Assembly: GCA_951394045.1 (NCBI GenBank)
Contig: OX596000.1
Location: 1,178,001 to 1,242,000, forward strand
Reading direction: 5' to 3'
Source of the DNA: Nitzschia sp. DOCU1
Lineage: Eukaryota > Bacillariophyta > Bacillariophyceae > Bacillariales > Bacillariaceae
Length of the DNA: 64,000 nucleotides
The position numbers and the translations under genes are program-made. Shown here piece by piece: positions 21,497 through 33,049 of this stretch. Under the pieces are notes generated by a model, which was not told the origin of the DNA, made no database searches, and saw only the letters and a list, made by a program, of their open reading frames with translations. How positions within the stretch are numbered: position 1 is the first letter of the stretch; every line of letters starts with the position of its first letter.

Positions 21497-22802
21497 TCGT
21501 CCACCGAAATCTTCTTCTTCTTCTTTCGTTCCCTTTTCTTACTACTTGAGAAATTACTGCTGATGGCCTTCATTCCGGAGCAAGAAAGCAGCAACAACAG
21601 CACCACTGCCTACTAAAATCAATAGACGATAAACTTTTCGATGTGGTGGTGGTAGCAGCAATCCAAATTGGAAAGACCGCCATTGCCTTGCAGCCGTATG
21701 GTCCATCATTGTGGCGGGAAGGCGGGCGCGAATCCCGAATCTGGTGGGGGATTGGCCGATTTTGTAAGCATGGTTTTCTGTTCCGACTATGGTTGGACGA
21801 AGATGTGCCAAAAATGTGAGGGCTTAATAGGTCTGGGTAGCAGGAAGCGAACGAACCATTGAGAATCGGCTTAATAGTTTTGTTCCAAGTGTCTAACAAA
21901 TCGGTCGGAATCGGAATGCGAAGGCTTTTTCCGTCTTATGGTGTGGAAAGAATCGGACAGTGTCCCCGACGAATTTGATAATTTGGTGTTCATAGCAACA
22001 TCTGGCGTGCCGATGGATCCGTTTTGTAAGCGCTTGTACCTGGTACATATGTAGGTTCGAACCAAGAATAGAAACGCATCCAAATGCAGAAGGCCCAAAG
22101 ACGTCATCATTAATTGAGCTTCATGGCGTCCATAATGAAGACCTTCTGCGTCTAAAGACGTTTTATGTATGAAGGCGGATGCTCGGGTTCTTGCCAGAGA
22201 CACAATAATATCACCATTTTAGCATATTGATCCCGATGTCGGAAATAGCACTCTGGCGTACCATACTCATTGCGGTACCTGGTACGTTAGTCATGGTCTC
22301 ATGTGGATACAAGTGGATGGGCCCAAGCACGTCGACATTCTCTATAGCGGAATGCAATCCGAATTATGCATACTTAATGAGATTGATATTTTCAAGTACC
22401 TTGAGCAAAGAACGATTCTATTCTTTTCGGGCTTTTGTAGCACAATCTTCGGGGACAGGTAGGGGATTTGGCCTATTTAATGAACATCATTGTCGAGCCA
22501 CCACCTGGCCCCGAACGCACGACTTCTTTGGACATTTGCCTAATTAACGTGACCAGATCACTTCTGTTTTCGACGTCCGATGATTTTCTCCGAAATTTAG
22601 TGAACGGAATAACTTTTTGCAAAACCACACTGCAAAGCGAAGACCCCATCACCAATATGCTCTTCCGCTCACCTGACATACTACACATCAGTGGTTTGGG
22701 ACCATTTTAGTTGTTTTTTCGTTTCGCTGGAAGGAACGCTTCACAACAAGCCGAAGTGCCAGAAACAGGAAGAAAACAAAGAACAACTCATTACATTCTC
22801 TA
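21497..22802. other. intergenic, no supported gene
   Basis: Only short frames without domains are present. The left part is the upstream region of copy B; the right part precedes the hypothetical gene at 22803. No RNA gene or clear repeat was seen. Confidence 0.45.
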
Positions 22803-23921
22803 ATGGTTGTCTCCTGGTTGTCCGACGATTACTTCAACAACAATCACAAAAAGAAGAAAGGAACCTCCATGAATGCACCAATTCCTTCTACAAATCAAAG
22901 CCCCGCTATGAATAGTAGTAGTAGTGTCAGGGTCTCGCCTAGAATGTTCGACGGAGGAGCATCATCGTGCCACAAAATGGAAGATGACAATAGCAGCAGC
23001 AATTTTGCATCTGCCGCAGCATCACGAACGACGACGACGAATGCCAAGCCATTGCATCATTCATCTCCCATGTTACGGAATGCCCCTACCTTTCCTCCAT
23101 CGGTAGTGAATCCCAGTCGAAGCAACCCCACCATGAGCACATTCAAAGGCAGTGCTGGGATGCGACGAGCGGCACATTATCATTTGCATCATCAAGCGAA
23201 TGCTTCCTTTGCCGCGACAACCACCACAACACGACAGCAGCCACAACTTCCACCTCAACAGCAGGGACTACATGTGAACGCTGGACGTCGCAACTCGCTC
23301 GTGGGATTGGATAAGATTGTTCAACGAAGCAGTTCCAAGAGTGTCAAGCAAATGTTGTCGCACTTGGAAGCGCTGGCGAATGCTGCTACTGACGACGCTT
23401 CAGCAACCGCTGCTCCCGGCCATGAAGTAAATACACTCTTGGAACTCAGCGCGGACAGCTATTATCGTGTAGTGATTCACAAGTGCCACGGTGTGGAAAT
23501 TGTTCAACAATTGATGCAACGCTTTCCAGACCTAACAGAAGCCTGTCAACAATTGTTGCAAATACTGGGCACCACTACCTTTGTGGCGGCGGAATCTCCT
23601 CGTTCGACTCGAACTACCATGCTATTGGAATCAGGCGGCGAGAAGGAAAGAAACACCCCGGTCATGGAAGGCTTGGCGAGTCAAGCCCTACGATTGGCCA
23701 AGAAAACTTCTGTCATGAGTACATCGAATAGTAGCTGCTGCAGCAGCAGTGATGACATTATGGAAGAAGAAGGAGAAGATACTACTCCCATGGTGATTGA
23801 CTACCATCATCATCATCAAAGCTCGGAAGATATTGTTACAATCATCAATGAAGGTTGCCGAGAATACTTGTTATTTCGACAAGATTCTTCATCCGCCAAC
23901 AATAAGGATGCTGCGAACTAG
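22803..23921 (+). CDS. hypothetical protein, Ser/Thr/His-rich
   Basis: Single exon of 372 residues from ATG 22803; other ATGs at residues 23 and 36 are possible starts. The first 170 residues are low complexity (Ser, Asn, Thr, His, Gln). Residues about 180-270 look folded and helical, with a pattern (M-L-S-H-L-E-A-L-A, then V-x-x-L-x-x-R-F-P-x-L, then C-x-x-L-L-x-I-L-G) faintly like Armadillo repeats. The C-terminus contains a Cys/Ser run, an acidic run and a His4 run. I do not recognise the family. Confidence 0.55.
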   Translation: MVVSWLSDDYFNNNHKKKKGTSMNAPIPSTNQSPAMNSSSSVRVSPRMFDGGASSCHKMEDDNSSSNFASAAASRTTTTNAKPLHHSSPMLRNAPTFPPSVVNPSRSNPTMSTFKGSAGMRRAAHYHLHHQANASFAATTTTTRQQPQLPPQQQGLHVNAGRRNSLVGLDKIVQRSSSKSVKQMLSHLEALANAATDDASATAAPGHEVNTLLELSADSYYRVVIHKCHGVEIVQQLMQRFPDLTEACQQLLQILGTTTFVAAESPRSTRTTMLLESGGEKERNTPVMEGLASQALRLAKKTSVMSTSNSSCCSSSDDIMEEEGEDTTPMVIDYHHHHQSSEDIVTIINEGCREYLLFRQDSSSANNKDAAN

Positions 23922-25551
23922 ACTATTAAAGCTCGAGTGGGATCATTATGCTAACGAGACGCCCTCTCCTGCTGCTGGATATACACCTGTTTATATTACT
24001 ACTATTACTATAACAATTTAAAGCAATTTTGTCAATGCATTACAACAACAACAACCGCTGCTAATAGGCTATCCTACTTCGCACTATCCAGTTAGCAACT
24101 GCTAGAGAGTAGTAGTAGTAGTTACCACGATCAAAGCACCCGTCTCTCTCTACTACCGGTAGTATTAGTAGGAAACAAAAGCCATTTACATTCGTGGGAT
24201 TGAACTATCCGATTAAAAATAGTAGTAGTAGCGGGAGAGCAGCTTCTGTTCAACATGCAGTTCTCTCCGGCGAACCAAGGCCCATCGCCTTTTCATCCTC
24301 GAGCTCAACACCCTTCTTTTTCAGCTGGCATACAGAAAAAGAGAATTCAGACTTCTCTTTCTGGTATTAAATAGCATTAATATTTGGTAGCTACCGTAGC
24401 GAGGTCATCGAATGAGCGTACTACCGGTTAAAGCCGAAATTTCACCAACATTGGTATGTTCTGCGTTCCGTTCCATTCCGATGCCCGATTGGTGGTGGCG
24501 AGGCGTTGGCCATGATGGATGTTGGAGGATGTGGAGTCGTAATGATGGAATAGTTCGTTTACGTTGCTCGTACTTTATGTTGTGGGGAGCTGACGGCATC
24601 GCCTCCATTAACTACAAAAAGAGATGCCGTCTGGTGCAACCTGTGAGTTTGTGAAAAGCATCTATTAATAACTGCATACCGGTAGTACGGTAGTTATCCA
24701 GTGGCCATACCTCCACCACTCTCGCATCACCAGGAAAAGTCTCATCATGGGCCACTCCGATGGCACGAACGTATTAGTAGTAGTAAAGTGCTATCACGAT
24801 AGTCAAAGTGTATTAAGAGTTCTACCGATAGTATGGCATGTGTTCTCTACCCGCTCCTTTAAGTCCAAGTACCTCACTATGGTTTGATTCTCTTGCACTT
24901 TGACAAAACCTCAATGACCAAGATCACAATTCCAATGCCCGGTGGCCAATCCGACGAACTTCTGTTTGGTGGCGGCGACGCGATGAATTGCACTATCCCT
25001 AAAGAGCTATCGTATCCGGTGCAATCATCCGGCCCAATCTTTTCGTTCTTCTTGTTGCTATCTTGGCCTGCATCCTGCTGGGTCCAGCAGGATAACTGGC
25101 GGGATCTGCAAAGCTACGAATCCGAATTGTTGCTTTTTGTGGGCGACCGAATGTCGTCGTGACTCTTTGTCCTCTTGCTTGTTCATTGCCTTCCTTCTTT
25201 GTGCGAACAAGTAAGCCGACAAATGCAGCATTTTGGCGCCCAACTAGGTAGTACCGTTCCATCTCCTACTACTAGTCAACAGGATCCAAAAAGCCCCGGC
25301 TGAAGATATACCTAGTTTCAATCATTTTTATAGCCTTGTAGCTCGCGGTAGGCACCGTCAGCGATGGCGAATGCAGCTGGGTCTACGGTACAATCAATAT
25401 AACCTTTCTCTAATGCAATCCTACTAGGGTATTCTGAGTAAAGGGAAAAAATAGACGAGCGGGATGAAACAGGACCTTTTTGAATAAACAACAGCAAGCC
25501 CCCCGCCAGATATGGTACCGGCTCTTGTTCGAACACCAAGCCAAAAGTATA
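23922..25551. other. intergenic, AGT-rich, no supported gene
   Basis: Numerous TAGTAGTAG microsatellite-like tracts (for example 24106-24120, 24220-24231, 24770-24785) and short CCGGTAG motifs are present. No coding frame shows a domain or a good start. It lies downstream of two convergent genes. Confidence 0.45.
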
Positions 25552-26990
25552 TCAAGGTTCAAGAGTCGTAGTAGTAGTGGTCGGGGTGTTTGTATAGGAG
25601 GCGCGGCCGTAAGATTTGGCCTTGGGTGTAGCTTGAGAGGAGTCGTCTGTTCTCCAGGAACGGCCTCCTCGGCTCATATGACTCTCCTCTTCACCTTCCA
25701 CGGTGGTAGTAGTCGTAGTTCTTACGGATGGTGGTGGTGGTGCAAGAACTTCTTCGTCGTCCACTTCATCTTCGTCGTCGTCTTCCATCATGGGTTGTGC
25801 CACTGCAAATTCTCGAATTGCCACTGCCTTTTGACCAACCGCACGATGAATGACTGGGTCATCAGTGCCCAGCAACTCTTCGGCAGACATTTTCTCTCGA
25901 CGCTGTTGTTTCTGGCGTTCTAGAGCCGCGGCTTCCAAATCTTCGTCTTCCTCTTGCTTTTTTTCTTCTTCAGGATGACGATGACGATGATGATTTTGGT
26001 GACGATGATGATAATGGTGGTAGTGATTGACAGTCACCAACGCGGAGCTTCTTGGGTCTAGCACTAGACGGTAGGCACACACGCAAAGCAGCCAACACAG
26101 AAGATAAAACCAAGCCGCACCGGCACTCGCATGAGCGCCTTGAAGCCATGGACATTCCCAGAAATCGTAGCCGCCACACAAGGCAGTCGAGGCCAAGCAT
26201 GATGCAGCCTGCAATCCACTGGCCAAAAGAAAACCACAAGATGTACAGCAGGACACCTTCTTGCCGGGTGGTTCGTCGACGGAAGAAGCACAACGACAAG
26301 AAGAACAGCAGCACAAGCAGCATCTTCGCAAGCAAGCAAAGCACCGACATAAAATGGCCACTGTGGATAACGCTGCCAAAGCCGTAGCAACGACCCAGCA
26401 TAGTTGCGCTGTAAACATCCAGTGATCTGTCGACCGAGAAATTAGCAGCCAATCGTCGCCTTGATCCGAATAAAGCTGGCAAGAAGAAACCGAGCCAAGA
26501 AAAAAGAATGCCCGTGTGGTATTTTCCATTGCGTTCTTGTCTTGATGGAAATGCTGGTAACGAAAGAGACCCACACTTTCCGCTTGATTCGCAGTGGCGT
26601 CAATCGCAAAGACACCCCAAGCCTCGTCTTCGTCCAGGGGAGTCCACGCAAACCACTCGCACGAAAGCGTCGAATAGACTCCACAAGCAATTCCAAACAG
26701 CCCCAGAACCATAATCAACCAACTAGAGGATAAAGAAAGAGCTCAATGGTGAGATTTCATTTTTACCAATCAGCATCCATCCAAGCTATCATACGACACA
26801 ACCAAACATCACACACTAACCTAATGCAACGATTGCGAGACTTGGAGGATTCCACCAAGGCCATTCTCTCTTGCTCACCAACAGCAGTGTTCGTCGTCGT
26901 AGCCGTATGCATACTGCTTCGAGAGGCTTTGGAAGAAACAGCCGAATCACAAGAAGAATCTTCATCATCGTGTTCACGACGACTCGCCAT
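25552..26990 (-). CDS. four-TM 'SVGLFRY' family protein, copy C
   Basis: Two exons: 26990-26821 and 26722-25552, GT-AG, the intron in phase 2 just before TM1 as in copies A and B; 446 residues. The second intron of A and B is absent. The cytoplasmic N-terminus (1-57) is Ser/Thr/Glu-rich. TM1 is at about 58-76, loop 1 has S-V-G-L-F-R-Y at 106-112 followed by S-S-C, TM2 is near 150-172, a Cys-rich cluster follows (C-L-C-C-C-S-S-C-R-C), TM3 is near 200-220 and TM4 near 235-255. The tail has a His/Tyr/Arg run, an acidic coiled-coil-like stretch and a Thr-rich end. Function unknown. Confidence 0.75.
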
Positions 26991-28741
26991 TGTGGTAAAC
27001 TTCTTGACGAGGCAAACCGTAAAGTACACCTTGAAAGAAGGACTCGCCGCCCAGCAAAACTATGAAGGTATCTTGAAAGGCATGCGGTGGGATGTCATCC
27101 ACTCTTTGTTCCACGACACGAGCCGAAAAACAGAAACGCAATCGTTTCACACAAGTCGTTGTTATTGTCAAGGGAAAAACAGAAAGAACCGTTTTCTTGG
27201 AAACGGCGGCTGACACGGTTTTGTCGTCATCGTCCATTGTGCATCATCATCGTGGAAGCGAAATTCACAAAACTTGCTTTCCAACCACGACATCAAAACT
27301 TGCCGCCATTCCAAAAAAGTGAAACAGGGATGAAACATCAGAAACGTCGTCGTCGTCAACAAAAGTCCTTGACAAGGACATTTGTGTCAATGATGATGAT
27401 GGAACAATAAAACCATCATCAACTTCGCCTCTTGATGAGATTGGGCGAAGGAGCGTTTTTTATTGACCCCCTCTTTCGTATTTCGGGGGAGGGGGAATCC
27501 GGCGAATTTTTCGGTGCGCATCCACACAAACGAAAAACGTCAGCATTGGGAATTCTGTGACGTCCGCATACGTCATTGCATCTCTCAAAAGAATACCGTA
27601 GATGCGTTCACGTACCTGGTAGGCCTGCTGCCGTTGGATACCTACGGAAAGAGAAGCGACCCATCAAAATCGACGTCAGAGATCCAGTCATGCTAATCGA
27701 TGATTGGGTCACGAATTGTCGGAAGGAGATTTTATTGGATGTGCTGCCTGGCAAAGTGCCAATCACAACGTGCACCGAACTGTTTTTTTTTGAAGAAGCG
27801 GGGACAAGAACAATGACAACCCAAGAACATTGGAAATGCACTAGCAAAACAAAGAATGACGAATGTCGACGATGATGGGGAGAGACGTGATGTGACTACG
27901 GTATCCTAACTACCGGTAGAGGTACCCTAATCATGGGAGACAGGAGGCAAGCAACAGCAGTTACCTAGAGTAGCTATCCTACCGCTGTGTTGCCCCGCGA
28001 ACCCTCTAGAATTGCGAACGGTTGACACTTTCTGTCAGGCATCACTCTAAAGAATGCAAACTCACAAAGCGAAGGCACGAACATGATGTCATCTATTCAT
28101 GCGACGATAGCGGTAGATTATTTCGATTTAGCAAACGATACTCTTTGAAAATAAGCAGGAAGAAGAATAGTTCTTGGTTTCATCTTCTAGAGGTGAAAAT
28201 CAGAACCCTACCCTTCTTTTTTAATAGAACAACACCAACTGACGTTTGTCGGAACGTTTTCGGCGAGATCTTTGGGGTGGATCTTCGCCAAGAAGCTACT
28301 ATGATAGTAAGAAAAAGTAATAGACTTGTTTTGGAGTGATGAAAGCTATACTTCTTCGTTAGGGATCCTGAAGGGGTGGGGAAAGAAATACCATAGAAAA
28401 AGTTGCTTTACTCTGCTTGCCATGGAAAGGGGCGTTGAAAGGGAGGCCTGCAGTTGTCGTAGTAGAAGTGTCAGTGGGAAGGATCCACATCGAGATCACA
28501 CTTAAAAAGGTCTCAAGGATTCATTCTCAACTATGTTGTTTGTGTGCTGTGCTGGTCGTCGTCACATTTGTCAGGAGAGAGAGGGAGCAACATAGAATCG
28601 AACTGGAGTAGTGGGAGGTGCGTGGGTGGTTGTTTCCACAGGATGGATTGGAACCCCCGGAAACGAGCTCTCTGATACAGAGCTCAAAATAGTAACGACC
28701 ACGTCCTTGAATGGTGCTTGAAGCAAGAAAACTGGCAAAGC
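26991..28741. other. intergenic, no supported gene
   Basis: Several frames of 60-110 codons exist on both strands but none has a domain, repeats or consistent splice borders. The left end is the upstream region of copy C. The right end is the 3' side of the bZIP gene. Confidence 0.4.
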
Positions 28742-29920
28742 TCAAGCCGAGGACATGGTGAAGCCGTGGCGGAACTTCTTGGTTGGCGGAAACATTGAGA
28801 ATTCCGCGTCGAGGGGAGGAACTTCATCCGACGGAGACACCATCGCGACGCTTTCTGGGGTCACAGGGCACGTCATGGCCTTGGCGGCACTTGGGGTGGC
28901 CTCCGCTCCCTTGAAGTGCGTGTTGACGACTCGAGCTAGGACTTCCTTCATGCGAGCATTGTTCGATTCCAGCTCATCGATGGTCTTCTCGATGGTTGCG
29001 ATGAAGTTCTTTTTTCGATCTCGGGTCATCTTGGCATGCATTCGATTACGTTCACGTCTATAGATAGTAGGAAAGTAATGGTGTAAGAGATGTGTCATGG
29101 GCCGAAGAGTGTATGGGAGACCGGAGCGTACGCACCTTAGGCTTTCGAGCTGATTCTGAGTAAGTTGCTTCTGAACACCGTTTTCATCGCTATACTGTCC
29201 TGTTTTCCAGTTGATATGAGTACGGCCTCCACCAATCAAGGTGATTTTACCGTTAATCTTCAGCTTCAAGGGCTGGTTGGAAGCAGACTTGTCAGCCATG
29301 TCGGGGACGATGAATCGCTTGCGCTTCCCGCCAGATAGCTGAACAATTTCTTCCGCTTCCTTGGCACAGGAATCTGTAGCACTGGCCACATTGATGAGTG
29401 ACTTGGTAACAGTGTCCTCTGTCTTGTCAGCCTTATGGGATAGACCCACAAGAATGCTGGCAAGGCTGCATTCCTCGAGGCTCTGCTTCAGAACTTCCGA
29501 TTCTGCCTTGAGACCCTTCACTTTCGATTGAAGAGCTTCGAGCTGAGCCTTCTTTCGGAGACGAGTGCGTCGAGCGTGCTCACGATTGCGCTCGCGGCTT
29601 CGAGCAATGCGTCGCTCTGAATCTTCTTCGTCGTCGTCATCGTCATGATCGTCTTCATCGTCATCATCAAGGGACGACGGCGAATCTCGACCCCTGTTCG
29701 ATTCCACATTCCTTGGGAAAGAACTTTGCCCTGCAGTGGCCTTGAGCAGCAGCTCTTCAGGGTTAAAGACGAAAGCCCCACCGTTTCGGGCAATCTCAGC
29801 TGCTGCAGCGATTGCTGCCGCAAGATGATCATTGCTAAACGTCGACATTGCCATTGCCATTGCCGGTCCAGTCATTGGTCTAGTAGCACTAGGAGCGCAA
29901 TGCGATGCTGTCAACAACAT
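28742..29920 (-). CDS. double bZIP transcription factor
   Basis: Two exons, 29920-29136 and 29057-28742, 366 residues. The ATG at 29920 is the first in-frame methionine codon. Two basic regions fit the bZIP rule N-x7-R: residues 103-125 (N-R-E-H-A-R-R-T-R) followed by a Leu heptad helix to about 150, and residues 262-278 (N-R-M-H-A-K-M-T-R), formed across the splice junction, followed by a second heptad helix to about 305. An acidic run lies just before the first basic region. DNA binding in the nucleus follows from the family. The intron of 78 nt is a multiple of three and has no in-frame stop, so its retention would insert 26 residues just before basic region 2. Confidence 0.85.
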   Translation of the reverse strand: MLLTASHCAPSATRPMTGPAMAMAMSTFSNDHLAAAIAAAAEIARNGGAFVFNPEELLLKATAGQSSFPRNVESNRGRDSPSSLDDDDEDDHDDDDDEEDSERRIARSRERNREHARRTRLRKKAQLEALQSKVKGLKAESEVLKQSLEECSLASILVGLSHKADKTEDTVTKSLINVASATDSCAKEAEEIVQLSGGKRKRFIVPDMADKSASNQPLKLKINGKITLIGGGRTHINWKTGQYSDENGVQKQLTQNQLESLRCVRSGLPYTLRPMTHLLHHYFPTIYRRERNRMHAKMTRDRKKNFIATIEKTIDELESNNARMKEVLARVVNTHFKGAEATPSAAKAMTCPVTPESVAMVSPSDEVPPLDAEFSMFPPTKKFRHGFTMSSA

Positions 29921-30984
29921 TTTACGAAAATATGGAAGAAATCGTTCCAAAGTACGTACAAATCGCGAACACTATGAACCGCAAAACCCGGATTTCACGT
30001 CAGCCAAGTACGGCATTGCTACGCGATAAAACCGCTCCCATTGATGCCACCAAGCGTCAAGTACGGCATACGAGCACGACTCCGTGGTTCGCGGAAATGC
30101 TAGAACTGCCTGTCATCAATGTTCAACCAACCTCGTCAGATGTCCTTCGGCGGGGCGGCACTCTCCTTCGGTGGGCATCGACGATGTTAAATGCGTGCGC
30201 AGCTGCCTCGTACGCATGTGCCTCCTAAAACAGATTGAACTGGATTCTCTCTCTCCCCCAAGGGCGCCTGGCACCCACGCATCATCACACACCTTTTCTT
30301 GCCTCCAGACTGAATTGGAATTGAAACGACACTTCCCTCTGCGTTGAAGGAACATAACTAAGGATTCCTCTGTCAACCAATGAAATGATGAGACACGTCG
30401 TTAACAGAGGGTCACTGCCTACCGGTAAACTGCTTTGTGATATTACGGAAGGTGAAAAGGAAGGCGAATATTCCATAAGACTGACTGTACCAAATGAAAT
30501 CACGCCACCGCGAACGACAACGAAATTCTGTAGCGTTCGTTCAACATATAGTCCGTAAACTCCATGTGTTATGTTACGTGGCATCGTACGGAGTCCCGAA
30601 AGTCCAAAAGTCCGCAGCATTGTCCAATGATATCGACGCGTCTCATCATTTGGAAGCCCATCCTAAACAGTCGAACTTACGTCATCCACATTTCCAATGT
30701 TCTTGGAGCCAATGCGACCTGCCTCCGAGCGCGCCGGATCCCCAGCCATGTGGCATCCTTCCAACAAACCAACTTGCCAGGTGGCCAATTTCACCAACGG
30801 AATAAATGGTGCAGAAGGTTCCCGTCGGATCGGCACTTGCAACAGCAACTGGGCAGCAGGCTATTGGCGATCGAACATGTCTTTGAGCGCTTCTGATAGT
30901 TTCCAGCTGCTCCGTTTCGGGGTTCGCATGCATCTGCTCGGATGATGCATTCGATCTTTTTTCAATGATTCTCTTTTTAGCTAG
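29921..30984. other. intergenic upstream of bZIP gene
   Basis: Upstream region of the bZIP gene. Short frames on both strands lack domains. It may hold an unrecognised first exon of the small gene at 30985-31308. Confidence 0.35.
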
Positions 30985-31308
30985 GAAGTTTTCACCGCAC
31001 GTTCCTCATCCTCTATCGAGCCTCATGCTCCCTTTTATCATCATGGAGCGAAAGTGCCATCTGGTAACAATAAAGACAACAAGGAAGCAGCTGGCGGCCG
31101 TCAGTCCAGGAAGAAAGTATCTTTTGATCGGCTGAAAGTGCCGACGAGGAGCTGGATGGATGAAGAACAGGAGATTAGCAGTTCATCATCGGGTGATGAG
31201 TCATCATTGACGTTCGACCTTGGGGATCCAGCACTTTTGAGAATGACTACGTACCGGCATACAGTAGAGGCTGCACCTAGAAGATTGAAGGATTCCCTTG
31301 AAGAATGA
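30985..31308 (+). CDS. possible 3' exon of a small hypothetical protein
   Basis: A frame open from 30985 to TGA 31306-31308 has natural-looking composition (basic then acidic, Ser-rich) but no ATG. It is preceded by a pyrimidine-rich acceptor (CTCTTTTTAGCTAG), so an upstream exon is likely; I could not place it. The product contains K-K-V-S-F-D, which fits the RVxF docking pattern of protein phosphatase 1 partners. That is a weak match. Confidence 0.35.
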   Translation, partial: EVFTARSSSSIEPHAPFYHHGAKVPSGNNKDNKEAAGGRQSRKKVSFDRLKVPTRSWMDEEQEISSSSSGDESSLTFDLGDPALLRMTTYRHTVEAAPRRLKDSLEE

Positions 31309-31732
31309 GGGGTTGTTACTAGTAGTAGGAGCTGTCGTCGTTCTTTTTGCATGGTGCAATGACGACTCCAAGTTAGATCTTTGTCTAGTTAAAGCAGTTC
31401 TACTGTAGTAGCAGCAGTAGAGAGAAGCAGTGAAAAATGGAAGTTGACAGTCTCCCGTCGGGAAGGAATAGTAGTAGTGGGAGAAAGGCATGAACAGCTG
31501 GAACGTTTTGGGTCCATCTAGTCTTGGAACTGCGTACAAGTACGCACGAAATGCACGCAGTCCGTACGAGATTGACTCAAAAGATACTCAGATACCGCCT
31601 ATTAGTCACATCACAAAAAAAGATATCGGACGCCGCCCCATATCCTGCTGCCAAACGACACGTCCACCCCCCATCCATTCAAAGCATGACCCATCTACAA
31701 CAATAGTATTATCAACCTTGTCAAACACTACC

Positions 31733-32530
31733 ATGACGGCTTTTTTCTTCAGCAGCTTCTCTGTTGTTGCTGTTACTACTACCTCAGTTTTTTCGTGTTG
31801 GACTGCAAATGCCTTTACGATAAACCACGGCGGCGTCATTATGACCCGCGGCCATCCTGCCGTCGTCGGCGTAGGGAGCACAACAACAGTATTGGCTGCG
31901 ACCAATGAAGACGGCGAAAACAAATTGTTTGAAATGGAAGGTTGGCCATCCATTCAAGCCGATTTGGATCGTGTCCCTATTTTTACCGTAGCAACTCCGG
32001 AAGGCAAACCTCTGGCCTATCAAGTCAATATCAACAACAAGGATGCGTATACGGTCCCCTTCTTTTATTGTGATGTGGGAGATGCGTTACGAGAACTGGA
32101 GGGAGCTCGAAATAGCAGTACAATCGAAGGTTTGGATTTGGTTCCATTTCCTCTCGGCAAGGCTTTTCAACTGTGGTGTAACGACGAGGCCGTCATTGTG
32201 CCGTCCAAACAAGCCATTTTGCAAGCCGGAGCTCCCCCCGGGACCAATCCAGTAGGACAACAGGTTCCCATGTTTGCGTGTTTGGATATTATGGAAGAAA
32301 ATGAAACTGATGGAACTGGCCGATTGCCCTTGTTCATGGCCTTGGAGGATGCCAATGCTGCCGTTCAAGAAGCCGTTGCTATGGATGGCGGCAATATTGG
32401 GGATATGGAGGTGGTTTGCTTGTCGCTGAGTGGCGCCGTGGAACAACTCGCTACGATTCCAGAGACACCAGCATTTCACTTTATCCCGCCATCCAAATCG
32501 ATGAAGTATATTGAAGAGTATCTATCCTAG
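31733..32530 (+). CDS. TIC22-like plastid protein import factor
   Basis: 265 residues from ATG 31733. The frame extends upstream to another ATG at 31490, but 31733 places a signal peptide directly at the N-terminus: a hydrophobic core at residues 5-24, then T-A-N-A-F, resembling the A-x-A-F cleavage motif of bipartite plastid presequences in diatoms. The mature part has the TIC22-like pattern R-V-P-I-F-T-V...G-K-P-L, a V-P-F-F-Y...D-A segment and, later, V-P-M-F-A-C and L-P-L-F-M-A-L-E-D-A repeats. TIC22 proteins act as import chaperones between plastid envelope membranes. Family call is by pattern recognition only. Confidence 0.65.
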   Translation: MTAFFFSSFSVVAVTTTSVFSCWTANAFTINHGGVIMTRGHPAVVGVGSTTTVLAATNEDGENKLFEMEGWPSIQADLDRVPIFTVATPEGKPLAYQVNINNKDAYTVPFFYCDVGDALRELEGARNSSTIEGLDLVPFPLGKAFQLWCNDEAVIVPSKQAILQAGAPPGTNPVGQQVPMFACLDIMEENETDGTGRLPLFMALEDANAAVQEAVAMDGGNIGDMEVVCLSLSGAVEQLATIPETPAFHFIPPSKSMKYIEEYLS

Positions 32531-33049
32531 AGGGGCGAAGATGGCTTCTTTTCCCAGCAGGTCCTGGATGCTGTGTGCTCGCTTCTTGATAGCCAAAGAA
32601 TACCAGTGCAATGTACGCTACAGGGATAGCTATAGAATTGTCCTTGAACTCGTACAATATCATGGGGCGATCGGCCTCTATTCCGAATAGTAGTGCTAAA
32701 GGTAGACGAGCCTGGCCTCTTCCTTTAGTTGTTGTGGTGTGGCTGCTCCTGGCGAATGGATTCGAGCTACAAATATTATGTAAACCTAGCGTTCCTGTTG
32801 CTTCTTGCTTTTCCTAGTACTCCTTTCTTCAATGTTGATACTGTGTTTCCTCAAGCCGGCCCAGCAGCCCTCCTTGCTATCACATAAGGGATATCTAGCC
32901 AAAACGAATCAAAATTAAGCATTTATAGGATTGCTATCGTCTTGGTATTTTTACTTCTAAATGACTTCGCCCTGGTTTTTTGAAGAGTTACAGGGAACGA
33001 GTAGTGTTTCCTTCACATAAAGTATGAGACTGAATAAAAGTCGCTTCGT
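32531..33049. other. intergenic between convergent genes
   Basis: A gap of 519 bp between the stop codons of the TIC22-like gene and the TPR membrane-protein gene. No gene or repeat is visible. Confidence 0.5.

Noticed and set aside
22048..22062. GGTTCGAACC sequence resembling a tRNA T-loop
   Set aside because: No acceptor stem, D-arm or anticodon arm can be formed with the preceding 60 bases.
29905..30228. 107-codon plus-strand frame starting within the bZIP start region
   Set aside because: It overlaps the bZIP start codon antisense and its upstream region; no domain or splice support.
30682..30945. Overlapping frames of about 82 codons on both strands near the small gene at 30985
   Set aside because: Neither has a domain or a credible splice to 30985; kept as intergenic.
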